Shown here piece after piece: positions 53,948-61,955 of a stretch of DNA of 64,000 bases. Source of the stretch: Brucella pseudintermedia (GTDB lineage Bacteria > Pseudomonadota > Alphaproteobacteria > Rhizobiales > Rhizobiaceae); the NCBI RefSeq assembly GCF_008932435.1, contig NZ_WBWE01000008.1:124001-188000 (forward strand), in the 5' to 3' direction. The translations under genes were made by a program, and so were the position numbers. The notes under the pieces are model-generated. The model saw only the letters and a list, made by a program, of their open reading frames with translations. It was not told where the DNA came from and did no database searches. Every line of letters begins with the position of its first letter. Position 1 is the first letter of the stretch.

Positions 53948-54112
53948 CTAGAAAAGCGATGCGATACTTTGAACGATTGCCCAGCCCAGAAATGTCGCCG
54001 GTACGCTGAGTGCTGCGAGCATGATGCCCAGAAACACGTAGGCGGCTTCATTCGGCGAGCGTTTTGTTTGTTCCGGAACCTTGTGCCATTGAGCAGGTAC
54101 GCCATCGAACAT
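53948..54112 (-). CDS. Small membrane protein (54 aa), hypothetical
   Basis: A 54-residue frame from ATG 54112 with a very strong AGGAGGAG site 7-10 bases upstream. The N-terminal half is polar (MFDGVPAQWHKVPEQTKRSP). The C-terminal half is one or two short hydrophobic helices (AAYVFLGIMLAALSVPATFL, then GWAIVQSIASLF). The ribosome-binding site and composition make it a convincing gene. No family recognised. It is convergent with bepE. Confidence 0.7.
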   Translation of the reverse strand: MFDGVPAQWHKVPEQTKRSPNEAAYVFLGIMLAALSVPATFLGWAIVQSIASLF

Positions 54113-54433
54113 TGTATATCTCCTCCTTCTCCCTTCCTTTGATTATTGTTCGAAGGCGGAATTGTTCAAGTCAAAATAAATGGATGTATTTGTCGGTCCT
54201 TTTATGCTAAAAGCTGCGCAACTTACCCTGATTTGCCAGCTTTTATGTCGATATTAAAACGTATTTTTCGCGTTATTTATTTGATAGAAAACAACTTTAC
54301 TTTTGTACTGTAAGTATCGATATATCGGAAATTTCAAAAATATCTGAAAACGCGGTTGGCGGCGACCTCGTCCTGCGTCAAAATGGCACGCAATGGACGA
54401 CCGGATTGAACGGTCCCCCGCCTGATGTCCGGA
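54113..54433. other. AT-rich gap with a long-arm inverted repeat
   Basis: No gene is seen in this 321-base gap. It is AT-rich and contains perfect 9-bp arms TAAAAGCTG/CAGCTTTTA at 54208-54216 and 54237-54245. This could be a structured RNA or a protein-binding site. Confidence 0.4.
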
Positions 54434-55282
54434 TCAATAGAAGCTGTTGGGGAAGTAGCGCAGGTAAAGCTCCGTCAGTGTCCCCTTCTGCTGCAAGGCT
54501 TGCAGTGCGTTGTCGAAGGCGCTGACAAGGGGCGTGTTTTTCTGTGCAACGGCAATGCTAAGGCCGGAGCCCAGATATTGCGGCGCAAGATAAGGGCCTC
54601 CTGCAAAAGTGCAGCACGCGTGGCCTTCGGGACTGTTAAGCCACACGGAAAGCGACATGCCGTCGTGAAAGACGGTGCCAATCTTGCCGCTTTTGAGATC
54701 GGCAAGCATGAGTGCTTCATCGGGGTAAGTCTTTGCAACGGCCTGGGGAAAATAGCTTTTCAACAATTGTTCATGGGCCGTGCCTGCAATCACGCCCACG
54801 TTCTTGCCCTTCGTGGCTGTGACCGGATCGTCATTAAAGGCGCCGGCAATGGTTGTCGCAAAACGCGCAGGCAGCCGCATATAGGACCGCGAATAGGCAA
54901 ATTGTTCGCGATTTGCTTCGGTCGGCTTCCATCCCGCCAGAATGGCTTCAGCCTGGCCGCCGAGCAGACGTTCTTCCAGTTCATTCCATGGCACAGCTTC
55001 GATCTGGCATATATCGTCGACACCCAATTGGCGGCAAAGAGCCTTGGCAAGATCGACATTATAGCCGGAAAGCTGTCCCTGATCGCCGAGCATATTAAAC
55101 GGGGGAAAGTCGACGGTTGTAATGAATCTCAACCGTGTCAGTGCTTGCAAGGACGGCAACGGCAGACGCTCCTTCTGGTTGATGAAGGACGGAGCCTGGG
55201 GCTCTGTGTCTGAAGCCTGCGCGCTATGAATACCACATGCGGATGCCAGCGCGATCAGCAGTCTTGGAAGGTGGCGTTTCAT
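54434..55282 (-). CDS. Periplasmic solute-binding protein, family 3
   Basis: A 282-residue amino-acid-type binding protein (SBP_bac_3) with a Sec signal peptide (LLIALASACGIHSAQA). Landmarks are LRFITTVDFPPFNMLGDQGQ, LSGYNVDLAKALCRQLG, EAILAGWKPTEANRE and GKNVGVIAGTAHEQLL. Compared with transporters it has a 25-residue N-terminal insert. No permease or ATPase gene is adjacent, so it is an orphan binder, or a sensor or quorum-type protein. Ligand unknown. Confidence 0.84.
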   Translation of the reverse strand: MKRHLPRLLIALASACGIHSAQASDTEPQAPSFINQKERLPLPSLQALTRLRFITTVDFPPFNMLGDQGQLSGYNVDLAKALCRQLGVDDICQIEAVPWNELEERLLGGQAEAILAGWKPTEANREQFAYSRSYMRLPARFATTIAGAFNDDPVTATKGKNVGVIAGTAHEQLLKSYFPQAVAKTYPDEALMLADLKSGKIGTVFHDGMSLSVWLNSPEGHACCTFAGGPYLAPQYLGSGLSIAVAQKNTPLVSAFDNALQALQQKGTLTELYLRYFPNSFY

Positions 55283-55508
55283 GACCCCTTTCTGCTCTCC
55301 TTATTATAATTTCGCGTTAACTGCGCATCGATTGCCCTTCCATATTCACTGAAGGTTTGAAGAAAATAAAGGTTGCAATTCTTTTTGAGTATATTACGTT
55401 TTGATTGTAATTTTACCGAAATAAGTAACTAATAAAGCCTTCGGTAAAATTAGTATATAAGCATATATATAAAATAAAAACACAAATATTCAGTAGTGCG
55501 GGGGTACT
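55283..55508. promoter_or_regulatory. Very AT-rich divergent leader with a 12-bp inverted repeat
   Basis: A 226-base gap, strikingly AT-rich compared with the genes around it, with many TpA steps (a long TATATATAAAATAAAA-type run near 55455-55480). It holds a perfect 12-bp inverted repeat, AATTTTACCGAA (55409-55420) and TTCGGTAAAATT (55440-55451), with a 19-base loop. No T run follows, so it is not a standard terminator. It lies 58 bases before the glycosyltransferase start. AT-rich TpA-laden DNA is the known target type of MucR/Ros regulators in Rhizobiales. Confidence 0.6.
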
Positions 55509-57389
55509 ATGAGTAGTGTATCGACTGCGTTCGATCTGGAGATATGCAGCGCCATATCAGCCAGATTGGAACAATGCGGCGTGTCAAGAGAAGCGTTGCT
55601 GGGGGCATATAGCGCGGCTACTCGCCACGGAACATCATTTTGCGTGGAACTGGTTCAGCGAGGCGACGTTGCGGAATCGGTCCTTTATGCAGCTATCGCT
55701 GATCTTTTGACCTTGGAGTTCACAAACGAAGCCTTGCCGTCGCGTATTTTCGTATCGGGTGAAGAAAAGCCGTCGGCATTCATCGATGTCGGGCAGGTCA
55801 TGGTGCTCGGCGCGGACGGAAGCAGCTATCTCTATATAGCGCCCGCGGAAAATCGCATCAGAACGCTTCGGGATTATATCCTTGCGACACCGCAATTGAA
55901 AAATCGAATACGGATATGCACGCCGACGCTCTTGAAGCAGGTCATGCGGCAACGGCATCAAAAGGACCTGATCGCCAGAGCCTATGAAATGACGCCGGAA
56001 TCGCTGTCCGCCTCGCGCGTTCTCGATACGCCCCAGGCATTTGTCATTGCCATGGCGGTTTATGCGTTGTTCGCCTGCATGTTCAATTGGCCCGCGGCCA
56101 CTCTCCTTGTTCTCCACGTCGCGCTGTCATTATTCTTCTTCGGCTGCGTGATCATCCGCTTGTTCGCAGCGGTCGCTGGCAGGCGGCTGAAATTCACGGA
56201 AATCAGGAAAGGCAGGCCGCGCGATCTCCCGGTCTATTCCGTGCTGGTGCCGCTATATCGGGAACAGGAAGTTATAGGCCAGCTTGTTACGAGCTTGAAA
56301 CGTCTGAACTGGCCTGCCAGCAAGCTCGATATCAAGCTTGTCTGCGAGAAGGACGACTTCGATACGATAACGGCGATACGCCGTGTGCGGCTGCCGTCGA
56401 ATTTTGAACTGGTTCTCGTGCCCTCTGGCGGACCCAAGACGAAACCCAAGGCGTTGAATTACGCATTGCAGTTTGCCCGGGGTGAGATTGTCGCGGTCTT
56501 CGATGCCGAAGACCGTCCGCATCCTGACCAGTTGCTTGAAGCATGGCAGACCTTTCAGGTCGAGGGCGACAGGCTGGCCTGCGTGCAGGCACCGCTGATA
56601 ATCGGGAACTTTCGCCATAATTTGCTGACGCGCATGTTCGCGTTCGAATATGCCGCGCTTTTCCGCGGACTGCTGCCCTGGCTTGCTTCCCAAGGGCTTG
56701 TCATTCCGCTTGGAGGAACTTCCAACCATTTTCGGCGATCCTGCCTGGAAGAGGTTGGCGGCTGGGACGCCTACAACGTCACGGAAGATGCCGATCTTGG
56801 CGTCAGGCTTGCTCGTTTCGGTTACCGCATCGGCGTGATCACGCGAGGCACGATTGAAGATGCGCCCATCAATTACGATATCTGGCGCAAGCAGCGGACA
56901 CGCTGGCTCAAGGGCTGGATGCAGACATGGCTCGTGCATGGGCGCCAGCCGCACAATACCTGGCGCGAGCTGGGCTGGTTCAGGTTTTTGGTCAATCAGA
57001 TTTATACCTTGGGAATAATCGGTTCGGCGCTTCTGCATCCCCTGATGCTCGTCATGTTCGCCCTCCTTTTGATCAGCATGCTTTTCGGGCCACTGACAAC
57101 GCACGGTGTCTGGCTGTTGGGGATCGATGTGACGAACATCCTGCTGGCCTATCTCAGTTTCTATCTTCTCGGTGCGAGAACGATGGAACCAACGGAACTG
57201 GGAGGATATGCGTACCTCTTCTCGATCCCGGTATATTGGGTATTGATTTCAATTGCCGCCTGGCGCGCATTATGGCAGCTGGTGCATGTCCCGCATCTGT
57301 GGGAAAAGACACCGCACCAGCCAAGCCTGTTTTACATCTCCGCCGGTGACGAGGTGAGGAATGTGGAGCCGCGTCCGATGATCGATTGA
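55509..57389 (+). CDS. Processive GT2 glycosyltransferase with N-terminal GspE-N-like domain
   Basis: A 626-residue membrane enzyme. Residues 1-150 resemble the GspE/MshE N-terminal domain ([33 protein letters not shown]). Two helices follow at about 178-222, then a BcsA-like GT2 domain: [14 protein letters not shown]332-x-x-D335 (FDAED), TED 425-427 and QRTRW 462-466. The C-terminal membrane part has about five helices (497-591). The full D, DxD, TED and QxxRW set indicates processive beta-glycan synthesis at the inner membrane. No PilZ domain is seen. Its last 58 bases overlap the convergent ppk2 gene. Confidence 0.85.
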   Translation: MSSVSTAFDLEICSAISARLEQCGVSREALLGAYSAATRHGTSFCVELVQRGDVAESVLYAAIADLLTLEFTNEALPSRIFVSGEEKPSAFIDVGQVMVLGADGSSYLYIAPAENRIRTLRDYILATPQLKNRIRICTPTLLKQVMRQRHQKDLIARAYEMTPESLSASRVLDTPQAFVIAMAVYALFACMFNWPAATLLVLHVALSLFFFGCVIIRLFAAVAGRRLKFTEIRKGRPRDLPVYSVLVPLYREQEVIGQLVTSLKRLNWPASKLDIKLVCEKDDFDTITAIRRVRLPSNFELVLVPSGGPKTKPKALNYALQFARGEIVAVFDAEDRPHPDQLLEAWQTFQVEGDRLACVQAPLIIGNFRHNLLTRMFAFEYAALFRGLLPWLASQGLVIPLGGTSNHFRRSCLEEVGGWDAYNVTEDADLGVRLARFGYRIGVITRGTIEDAPINYDIWRKQRTRWLKGWMQTWLVHGRQPHNTWRELGWFRFLVNQIYTLGIIGSALLHPLMLVMFALLLISMLFGPLTTHGVWLLGIDVTNILLAYLSFYLLGARTMEPTELGGYAYLFSIPVYWVLISIAAWRALWQLVHVPHLWEKTPHQPSLFYISAGDEVRNVEPRPMID

Positions 57390-58276
57390 TCCTCGGCGCC
57401 AATTGCCTGAAGGTCTCTTCCTTCATAAGGCAGGGTCAAAAGGATGCGCCGGATTGCAGCCAGTCTGGCGCGCCTCTTGTCGTTTGAACGAATGATTGTC
57501 CAGGGAGCGTAGCCCGTATCTGTCCTTTCGAGCATGGTGTGCAATGCATCGGAATAATCATTCCAGCGCGAAATGCCGGCCACGTCCACCGGGGAGAATT
57601 TCCAGTTCTTGAGCGGGCTGTGGCGGCGCTCATGAAAGCGCTTGAGCTGCATTTCCTGCCCGATATCCAGCCAGAATTTGAAAAGGTGGATGCCATCCGT
57701 CACGATCATGCGCTCGAAATCGGGCGTTTCGGTCAGGAATGTTTCAAGCTGCGCGGGCGTGCAGAAACCCATGACGCGCTCGACGCCCGCCCGGTTGTAC
57801 CATGAACGGTCAAATGTGACGAACTCTCCCGCCGTTGGAAAATGCGCGACGTAGCGCTGGAAATACCATTGACCCTGTTCGGTTTCGGTTGGTTTCGGCA
57901 AGGCGACATTGCGAGCCGTTCGGGGGTTCATGAACTCGCGGATCGTAAAGATGGTGCCGCCCTTCCCGGCAGCGTCCCGGCCTTCAAAGACGCTGATGAC
58001 GCGGCCCCCGGTGTCCTGAAGCCAGTATTGAAGTTTGACGAGTTCGATCTGAAGCCGCTCGAGCGTTTCTTCATATTCCTCCGACTTCATCTTGGATGGA
58101 TAGGGATATCCGCCTGAGCGCAACGCATTGTCGTCAATCCATTTCGGCAGCTTCGGATCGCTTATGTCGAACGTCCGCGTCTCACCTCCAATTTTCAGCT
58201 TGATTGGCTTGTCGCCCGACTTTGCCTCGTCTTTTTTGTCTTTCTTTTTGTTAGCTGTCTTCGAACTGTCACCCAC
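57332..58276 (-). CDS. ppk2: Polyphosphate kinase 2
   Basis: A 314-residue PPK2. A Lys-rich N-terminus leads into [14 protein letters not shown] (Walker A), [17 protein letters not shown] (Walker B with Asp), and [15 protein letters not shown]. The single-domain length and residues fit class I, which transfers phosphate between polyphosphate and nucleoside diphosphates. It starts at GTG 58276 with AAGGGA seven bases upstream. It is convergent with the glycosyltransferase, overlapping it by 58 bases, and divergent from the PhoR-like gene. No clear Pho box was seen in the gap. Confidence 0.92.
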   Translation of the reverse strand: MGDSSKTANKKKDKKDEAKSGDKPIKLKIGGETRTFDISDPKLPKWIDDNALRSGGYPYPSKMKSEEYEETLERLQIELVKLQYWLQDTGGRVISVFEGRDAAGKGGTIFTIREFMNPRTARNVALPKPTETEQGQWYFQRYVAHFPTAGEFVTFDRSWYNRAGVERVMGFCTPAQLETFLTETPDFERMIVTDGIHLFKFWLDIGQEMQLKRFHERRHSPLKNWKFSPVDVAGISRWNDYSDALHTMLERTDTGYAPWTIIRSNDKRRARLAAIRRILLTLPYEGRDLQAIGAEDQSIIGRGSTFLTSSPAEM

Positions 58277-58388
58277 GGCAATTCCCTTTCGTTTATATCA
58301 AGGCATGATATGGGCTGTTTGGAAGCCGCGTAAAGGTGTTCCGGCATTTTCGGATAGAGCCGAGGCCACAACCGCAGAAGGAAGCAGT

Positions 58389-59681
58389 ATGAGCGAGGCA
58401 GGCAACCGCACCGATCCAGATCCAGCAGCCGCGAAGTCGATTTTCGAGCCTCTTCTGCGGGTCAAGGGCGTTGTGCTCGCCAGCATTGTTCTGGCGGTTT
58501 GTGTTCTGGCTCTGGATCTCCCATTTTGGTTTCGCGCTGGCCTGCTGGCCTTGGTTGTTCTTGGCGCCGTCTGGCTTGCGAGCGAGGTTGCGGGCAGCGA
58601 ACCGGATGAAATTCCAGTGAAAAGCATAGCGCCCAACGATATGGCCGGCGTGTCCGGCGAGCGCCTCGCTGACCTTCTGACCGATCCGATGATTGTCTTC
58701 GATCACGGTGGCACGGTGCTGTTCACCAATTCGGCGGCTGTCGAAGCGTTCCAGTCGCTGGAAACGGGCACGGCGCTTTATCTGCGTTTCCGCGCGCCGG
58801 AAATGCACGCCTTGATTCAGGGAGTGATCGCGGATGGCGAAGCACGAAGCATAGAATATTTCGAACGTGTGCCGATTGATCGCTGGTTCAAGGCCATGGT
58901 CAAGGCATTGCCGGGCAATGACGGCAGGCCGGAACTTTTTGTCCTGCTTTTTCGTGATCAGAGCGAAACGCGCCGCATTGATCGGATGCGTTCGGATTTC
59001 ATCGCCAACGCAAGCCATGAGTTGCGCACGCCGCTCGCTTCGCTGCGCGGATTCATCGAAACGCTGCAAGGACCGGCGCGAAACGATGCGGCCGCCCGCG
59101 ATCGGTTTCTGGATATCATGCAGAAACAGGCTGAACGCATGTCGCGCCTGATTGATGATCTTTTGTCCCTGTCGCGACTTGAAATGCGGGCACATCTGAC
59201 CGTCAATGAATGCGTCGACATGACTTCCGTTCTCAATCACGTTGCCGATACGCTGGCGCCGCTGGCAGCCGGTCTCGACATCAATATCGAGCGGCTACTG
59301 CCCGATCATTCCGTGATGGTTACCGGCGCGCGCGACGAGCTTATCCAGGTTTTCCAGAATCTCGTGGAGAATGCCTGCAAATACGGACAGGCTGGAAAGC
59401 GGGTGATTGTCAAACTGGATGAAGACGATAGCGGCAGTTCGCCGGAGGTCGTCGCGTCCGTTCAGGATTTTGGTCCGGGCATTGCCGCCGAGCATTTGCC
59501 GCGTCTCACCGAACGCTTCTATCGGATCAACGTGGAAACCAGCCGCGCCCAAAAGGGCACAGGGCTTGGCCTTGCCATTGTCAAACACATTCTCGCCCGT
59601 CATCGCGGACGTCTGGTCGTTCGCTCGCAGTTGGGCGAAGGGTCGACATTCACGGTGCGGTTGCCGAAGCGGGCAGCATGA
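58389..59681 (+). CDS. phoR: PhoR-like sensor histidine kinase
   Basis: A 430-residue kinase. Two close N-terminal helices (about 26-46 and 49-66) with almost no periplasmic loop are followed by a PAS-like domain (LLTDPMIVFDHGGTVLFTNS) and the H-box with His210 (FIANASHELRTPLASLRGFI). The N-box (VENACKYG), G1 (DFGPGIA) and G2 (GTGLGLAIVKH) are present. The topology and H-box are those of PhoR, the phosphate-limitation kinase. The usual pst-phoU-phoB partners are absent here, so the symbol is by similarity. The start at 58389 has GAAGGAAG upstream; the open frame extends further but overlaps ppk2. Confidence 0.8.
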   Translation: MSEAGNRTDPDPAAAKSIFEPLLRVKGVVLASIVLAVCVLALDLPFWFRAGLLALVVLGAVWLASEVAGSEPDEIPVKSIAPNDMAGVSGERLADLLTDPMIVFDHGGTVLFTNSAAVEAFQSLETGTALYLRFRAPEMHALIQGVIADGEARSIEYFERVPIDRWFKAMVKALPGNDGRPELFVLLFRDQSETRRIDRMRSDFIANASHELRTPLASLRGFIETLQGPARNDAAARDRFLDIMQKQAERMSRLIDDLLSLSRLEMRAHLTVNECVDMTSVLNHVADTLAPLAAGLDINIERLLPDHSVMVTGARDELIQVFQNLVENACKYGQAGKRVIVKLDEDDSGSSPEVVASVQDFGPGIAAEHLPRLTERFYRINVETSRAQKGTGLGLAIVKHILARHRGRLVVRSQLGEGSTFTVRLPKRAA

Positions 59682-59684
59682 TTT

Positions 59685-60812
59685 CTATCGAAGCTTGCGC
59701 AGCAATCGCCATTTCAACGGACGTAACTTCTGATAAAGCGCTGTGGCGCGTATCCGTTCCAGCGACCGGTCGAGAGCCAATGATATACTTCCCCGAAGAG
59801 TGACCGCCCTGACAAGGTCACGCATGGGGACAGTCCGGTCACGCAAGCCCTGCTTCCACGGCTCGTCGCCATAGCCCAGATCGAAACATTGGTATCCCTC
59901 CGCTTTGAGCGTGTGCAGAAGATGCAGAATTATCACCTTGCCGGGGGAGAATTTACTCCATTCGCCGTCTTCAAAAGTCGTAATCATCGCGCAGTAATGG
60001 CCATTGCGGACGACACTCCACATCGTGGCCAATATCGTCTCACCCACCGCAAGCGCGGAAAAATGGAGAGCATCGCGTCGGGCGAGCCGTTCGGTCGCCT
60101 CTTCAAAAAAGCGTCGCTTTTCGGGATGGACATCGAAACCGGGAACCATTGTTTCCTCGAAACGGCGCTGTTTCTGGCGCAACATGGTTTCGAGCAGAGC
60201 CCGCCGCTGGGGTTCCGTCTGTGGCACGTAAAAACGGAAACCGTCCAGTTTTTGAAGTGCCCGGTCCCGCTTTTTGACAGTCTTTATGCCCTGTATGGAC
60301 TGCTCGATCTCTTCCAGCCGACGTGTCAGGGAAATTGCGTGCGTTGACGCTTCGGAGAACAGATTTGTCAACGGCCACAAAGGATTTGCGATGCCTTCGA
60401 CGTGCTGCGGCATCTTGCAAAGCGCAATCACGTCGTGAGGGGGAACCGCCGCCAAGACAGCTTCAAAAAGGCGCGCGGCAGCCTCCTGCGAAAGCTGCGC
60501 TGCGGCCGGAAATATAATGGGACCGTTATAATCGCTAACACCGTCGTCGATAAATGAAAGCACGCACGTTCCATAGGTCAGCTTGATGAAAAGCGGCAGA
60601 AAAAGAAGAGGGGTTCCATTGCTCTGGCGAACTTCGGTCAGGCACAGTTCCGTGCCGGATTTCTGTCCATAGCTCGCTTCCCATGCTCGGATGAAGGATT
60701 TGGACTGGAAAACAAAAAATGCGCTGCCGGTCTTGTCGTCGGCATCCGGCCAGTCACTGGATAACCGTTCCGTATTCTTGTAGACTTGGATGTCAAAATC
60801 ATTGGTGAGCAT
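59685..60812 (-). CDS. FemAB/CelD-like GNAT acetyltransferase
   Basis: A 375-residue protein of the double-GNAT (Acetyltransf_6, BioF2-like/CelD/BcsL) type. The N-terminal fold has AFFVFQSKSFIRAWEAS and a proline-rich LPLFIKL stretch. The C-terminal GNAT has KKRDRALQKLDGFRFYV, RQKQRRFEETMVPGF and FDLGYGDEPWKQGL. Such proteins often sit in exopolysaccharide or cellulose loci and acylate sugars or proteins. It is divergent from the downstream GT2 gene with a 147-base gap that should hold both promoters. Substrate unknown. Confidence 0.82.
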   Translation of the reverse strand: MLTNDFDIQVYKNTERLSSDWPDADDKTGSAFFVFQSKSFIRAWEASYGQKSGTELCLTEVRQSNGTPLLFLPLFIKLTYGTCVLSFIDDGVSDYNGPIIFPAAAQLSQEAAARLFEAVLAAVPPHDVIALCKMPQHVEGIANPLWPLTNLFSEASTHAISLTRRLEEIEQSIQGIKTVKKRDRALQKLDGFRFYVPQTEPQRRALLETMLRQKQRRFEETMVPGFDVHPEKRRFFEEATERLARRDALHFSALAVGETILATMWSVVRNGHYCAMITTFEDGEWSKFSPGKVIILHLLHTLKAEGYQCFDLGYGDEPWKQGLRDRTVPMRDLVRAVTLRGSISLALDRSLERIRATALYQKLRPLKWRLLRKLR

Positions 60813-60959
60813 AAATCTCTTTCACGGTTTGCGCGTCGAATCTCATTTTCTAGTTGCAAGATTCTAATAGATTTGAAACCAAAGAAAATCATGAATAGCG
60901 GCTCGGCTGGTGCGAACCGGCAAACTGCTTCGCATGTGCTTTTCACAAATAGGGCAAAG

Positions 60960-61955
60960 ATGTCTGTTTCGATTATCATCAAGACTTTGAACGAGGAAAA
61001 GCGTATCGCCGGAGCCATTGAAAGCGCCTTGAAAGCCTTGCCCGGCGGTAAAGTCGAAGTCATCGTGGCGGATAGTGGATCGACCGACCGTACAATCGAG
61101 ATCGCTCGGGCATATCCGATCAGGATCGTGCAGATCGAGCCGCCCGCTCAGGCCAGTTGCGGGCTGGGTCCACAGCTCGGTTTTCAATATTCGACACAGC
61201 CTTTTATCTGCCTGATCGATGGCGATATGATACTCGAGCCGGATTTTCTTCCCGCCGCCCTTGCTTATCTCGACAGCCACCCGGATGTTGGCGGCGTGAC
61301 CGGCCATGTCGTGGATCAGATCTTGGAAAGCCTGGAATTTCAGCGCCGTTCAAAGCGGCATTCGCCCGAAGCACGCATAGGCGATATCGATCGCATGAAC
61401 GGCGGCGGGCTTTACAGGCGCAGCGCCATCGAGCAGGCCGGTTATTTCTCCGATCGCAATCTGCACGGTCACGAAGAGTTTGATGCCGGTGTTCGCCTGC
61501 GCAGCCATGGATGGAAACTCCATCGTCTGGACCGGCCGTTCGTGCAGCATTTTGGCTATACGATGAATGCCTACAAACTTCTGGTCCGCCGCTGGAAAAG
61601 CAAATACCTGCGCGGCACAGGAGAAGTGTTGCGTGCGGCGATGGGACAACCGCATCAAAAAAACCTGTTCCGCGAACTGCCGGAATTGCGGCTGTGGGGC
61701 GCGGTTTATATCTGGTGGCTGGCCATTATAGCTGCTCTGGTTTTCGTGCCGAGATGGCTTCCCGCAATTGTCGTGGCTGTCATCATTGCCGCAATTCCGT
61801 TCGTCGCAATGTGTATTCGCACGCGCAATATCGAACTTGGCGTCTACGCGGTGGTTGCGTGGATATTTCACGCAGCAGCACTGCCCCTTGGCTTTTTTCA
61901 GCCGCGCCGCAAACCGACCGACTGGATTGAGAGCAAGGTTATAAGGGAGCCCTGA
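60960..61955 (+). CDS. GT2-family glycosyltransferase
   Basis: A 331-residue enzyme: MSVSIIIKTLNEEKRIAGAI, ADSGSTDRTIEIA, DGDMILEPDF (DxD-like), GGGLYRRSAIEQAGYFSDRN and HEEFDAGVRLRSHGWKLHRL (acid). Two C-terminal helices (about 255-300) anchor it. This is the GT-A fold of single-sugar transferases that act on a lipid carrier. The ATG at 60960 is the start nearest the conserved domain, although its ribosome-binding site is weak; the ATG at 60891 is an alternative. The next gene starts within its stop (TGATG). Confidence 0.85.
   Translation: MSVSIIIKTLNEEKRIAGAIESALKALPGGKVEVIVADSGSTDRTIEIARAYPIRIVQIEPPAQASCGLGPQLGFQYSTQPFICLIDGDMILEPDFLPAALAYLDSHPDVGGVTGHVVDQILESLEFQRRSKRHSPEARIGDIDRMNGGGLYRRSAIEQAGYFSDRNLHGHEEFDAGVRLRSHGWKLHRLDRPFVQHFGYTMNAYKLLVRRWKSKYLRGTGEVLRAAMGQPHQKNLFRELPELRLWGAVYIWWLAIIAALVFVPRWLPAIVVAVIIAAIPFVAMCIRTRNIELGVYAVVAWIFHAAALPLGFFQPRRKPTDWIESKVIREP

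Noticed and set aside
58277-58388. Pho box between ppk2 and phoR-like gene
   Set aside because: No pair of CTGTCAT-like direct repeats with 11-base spacing was found.
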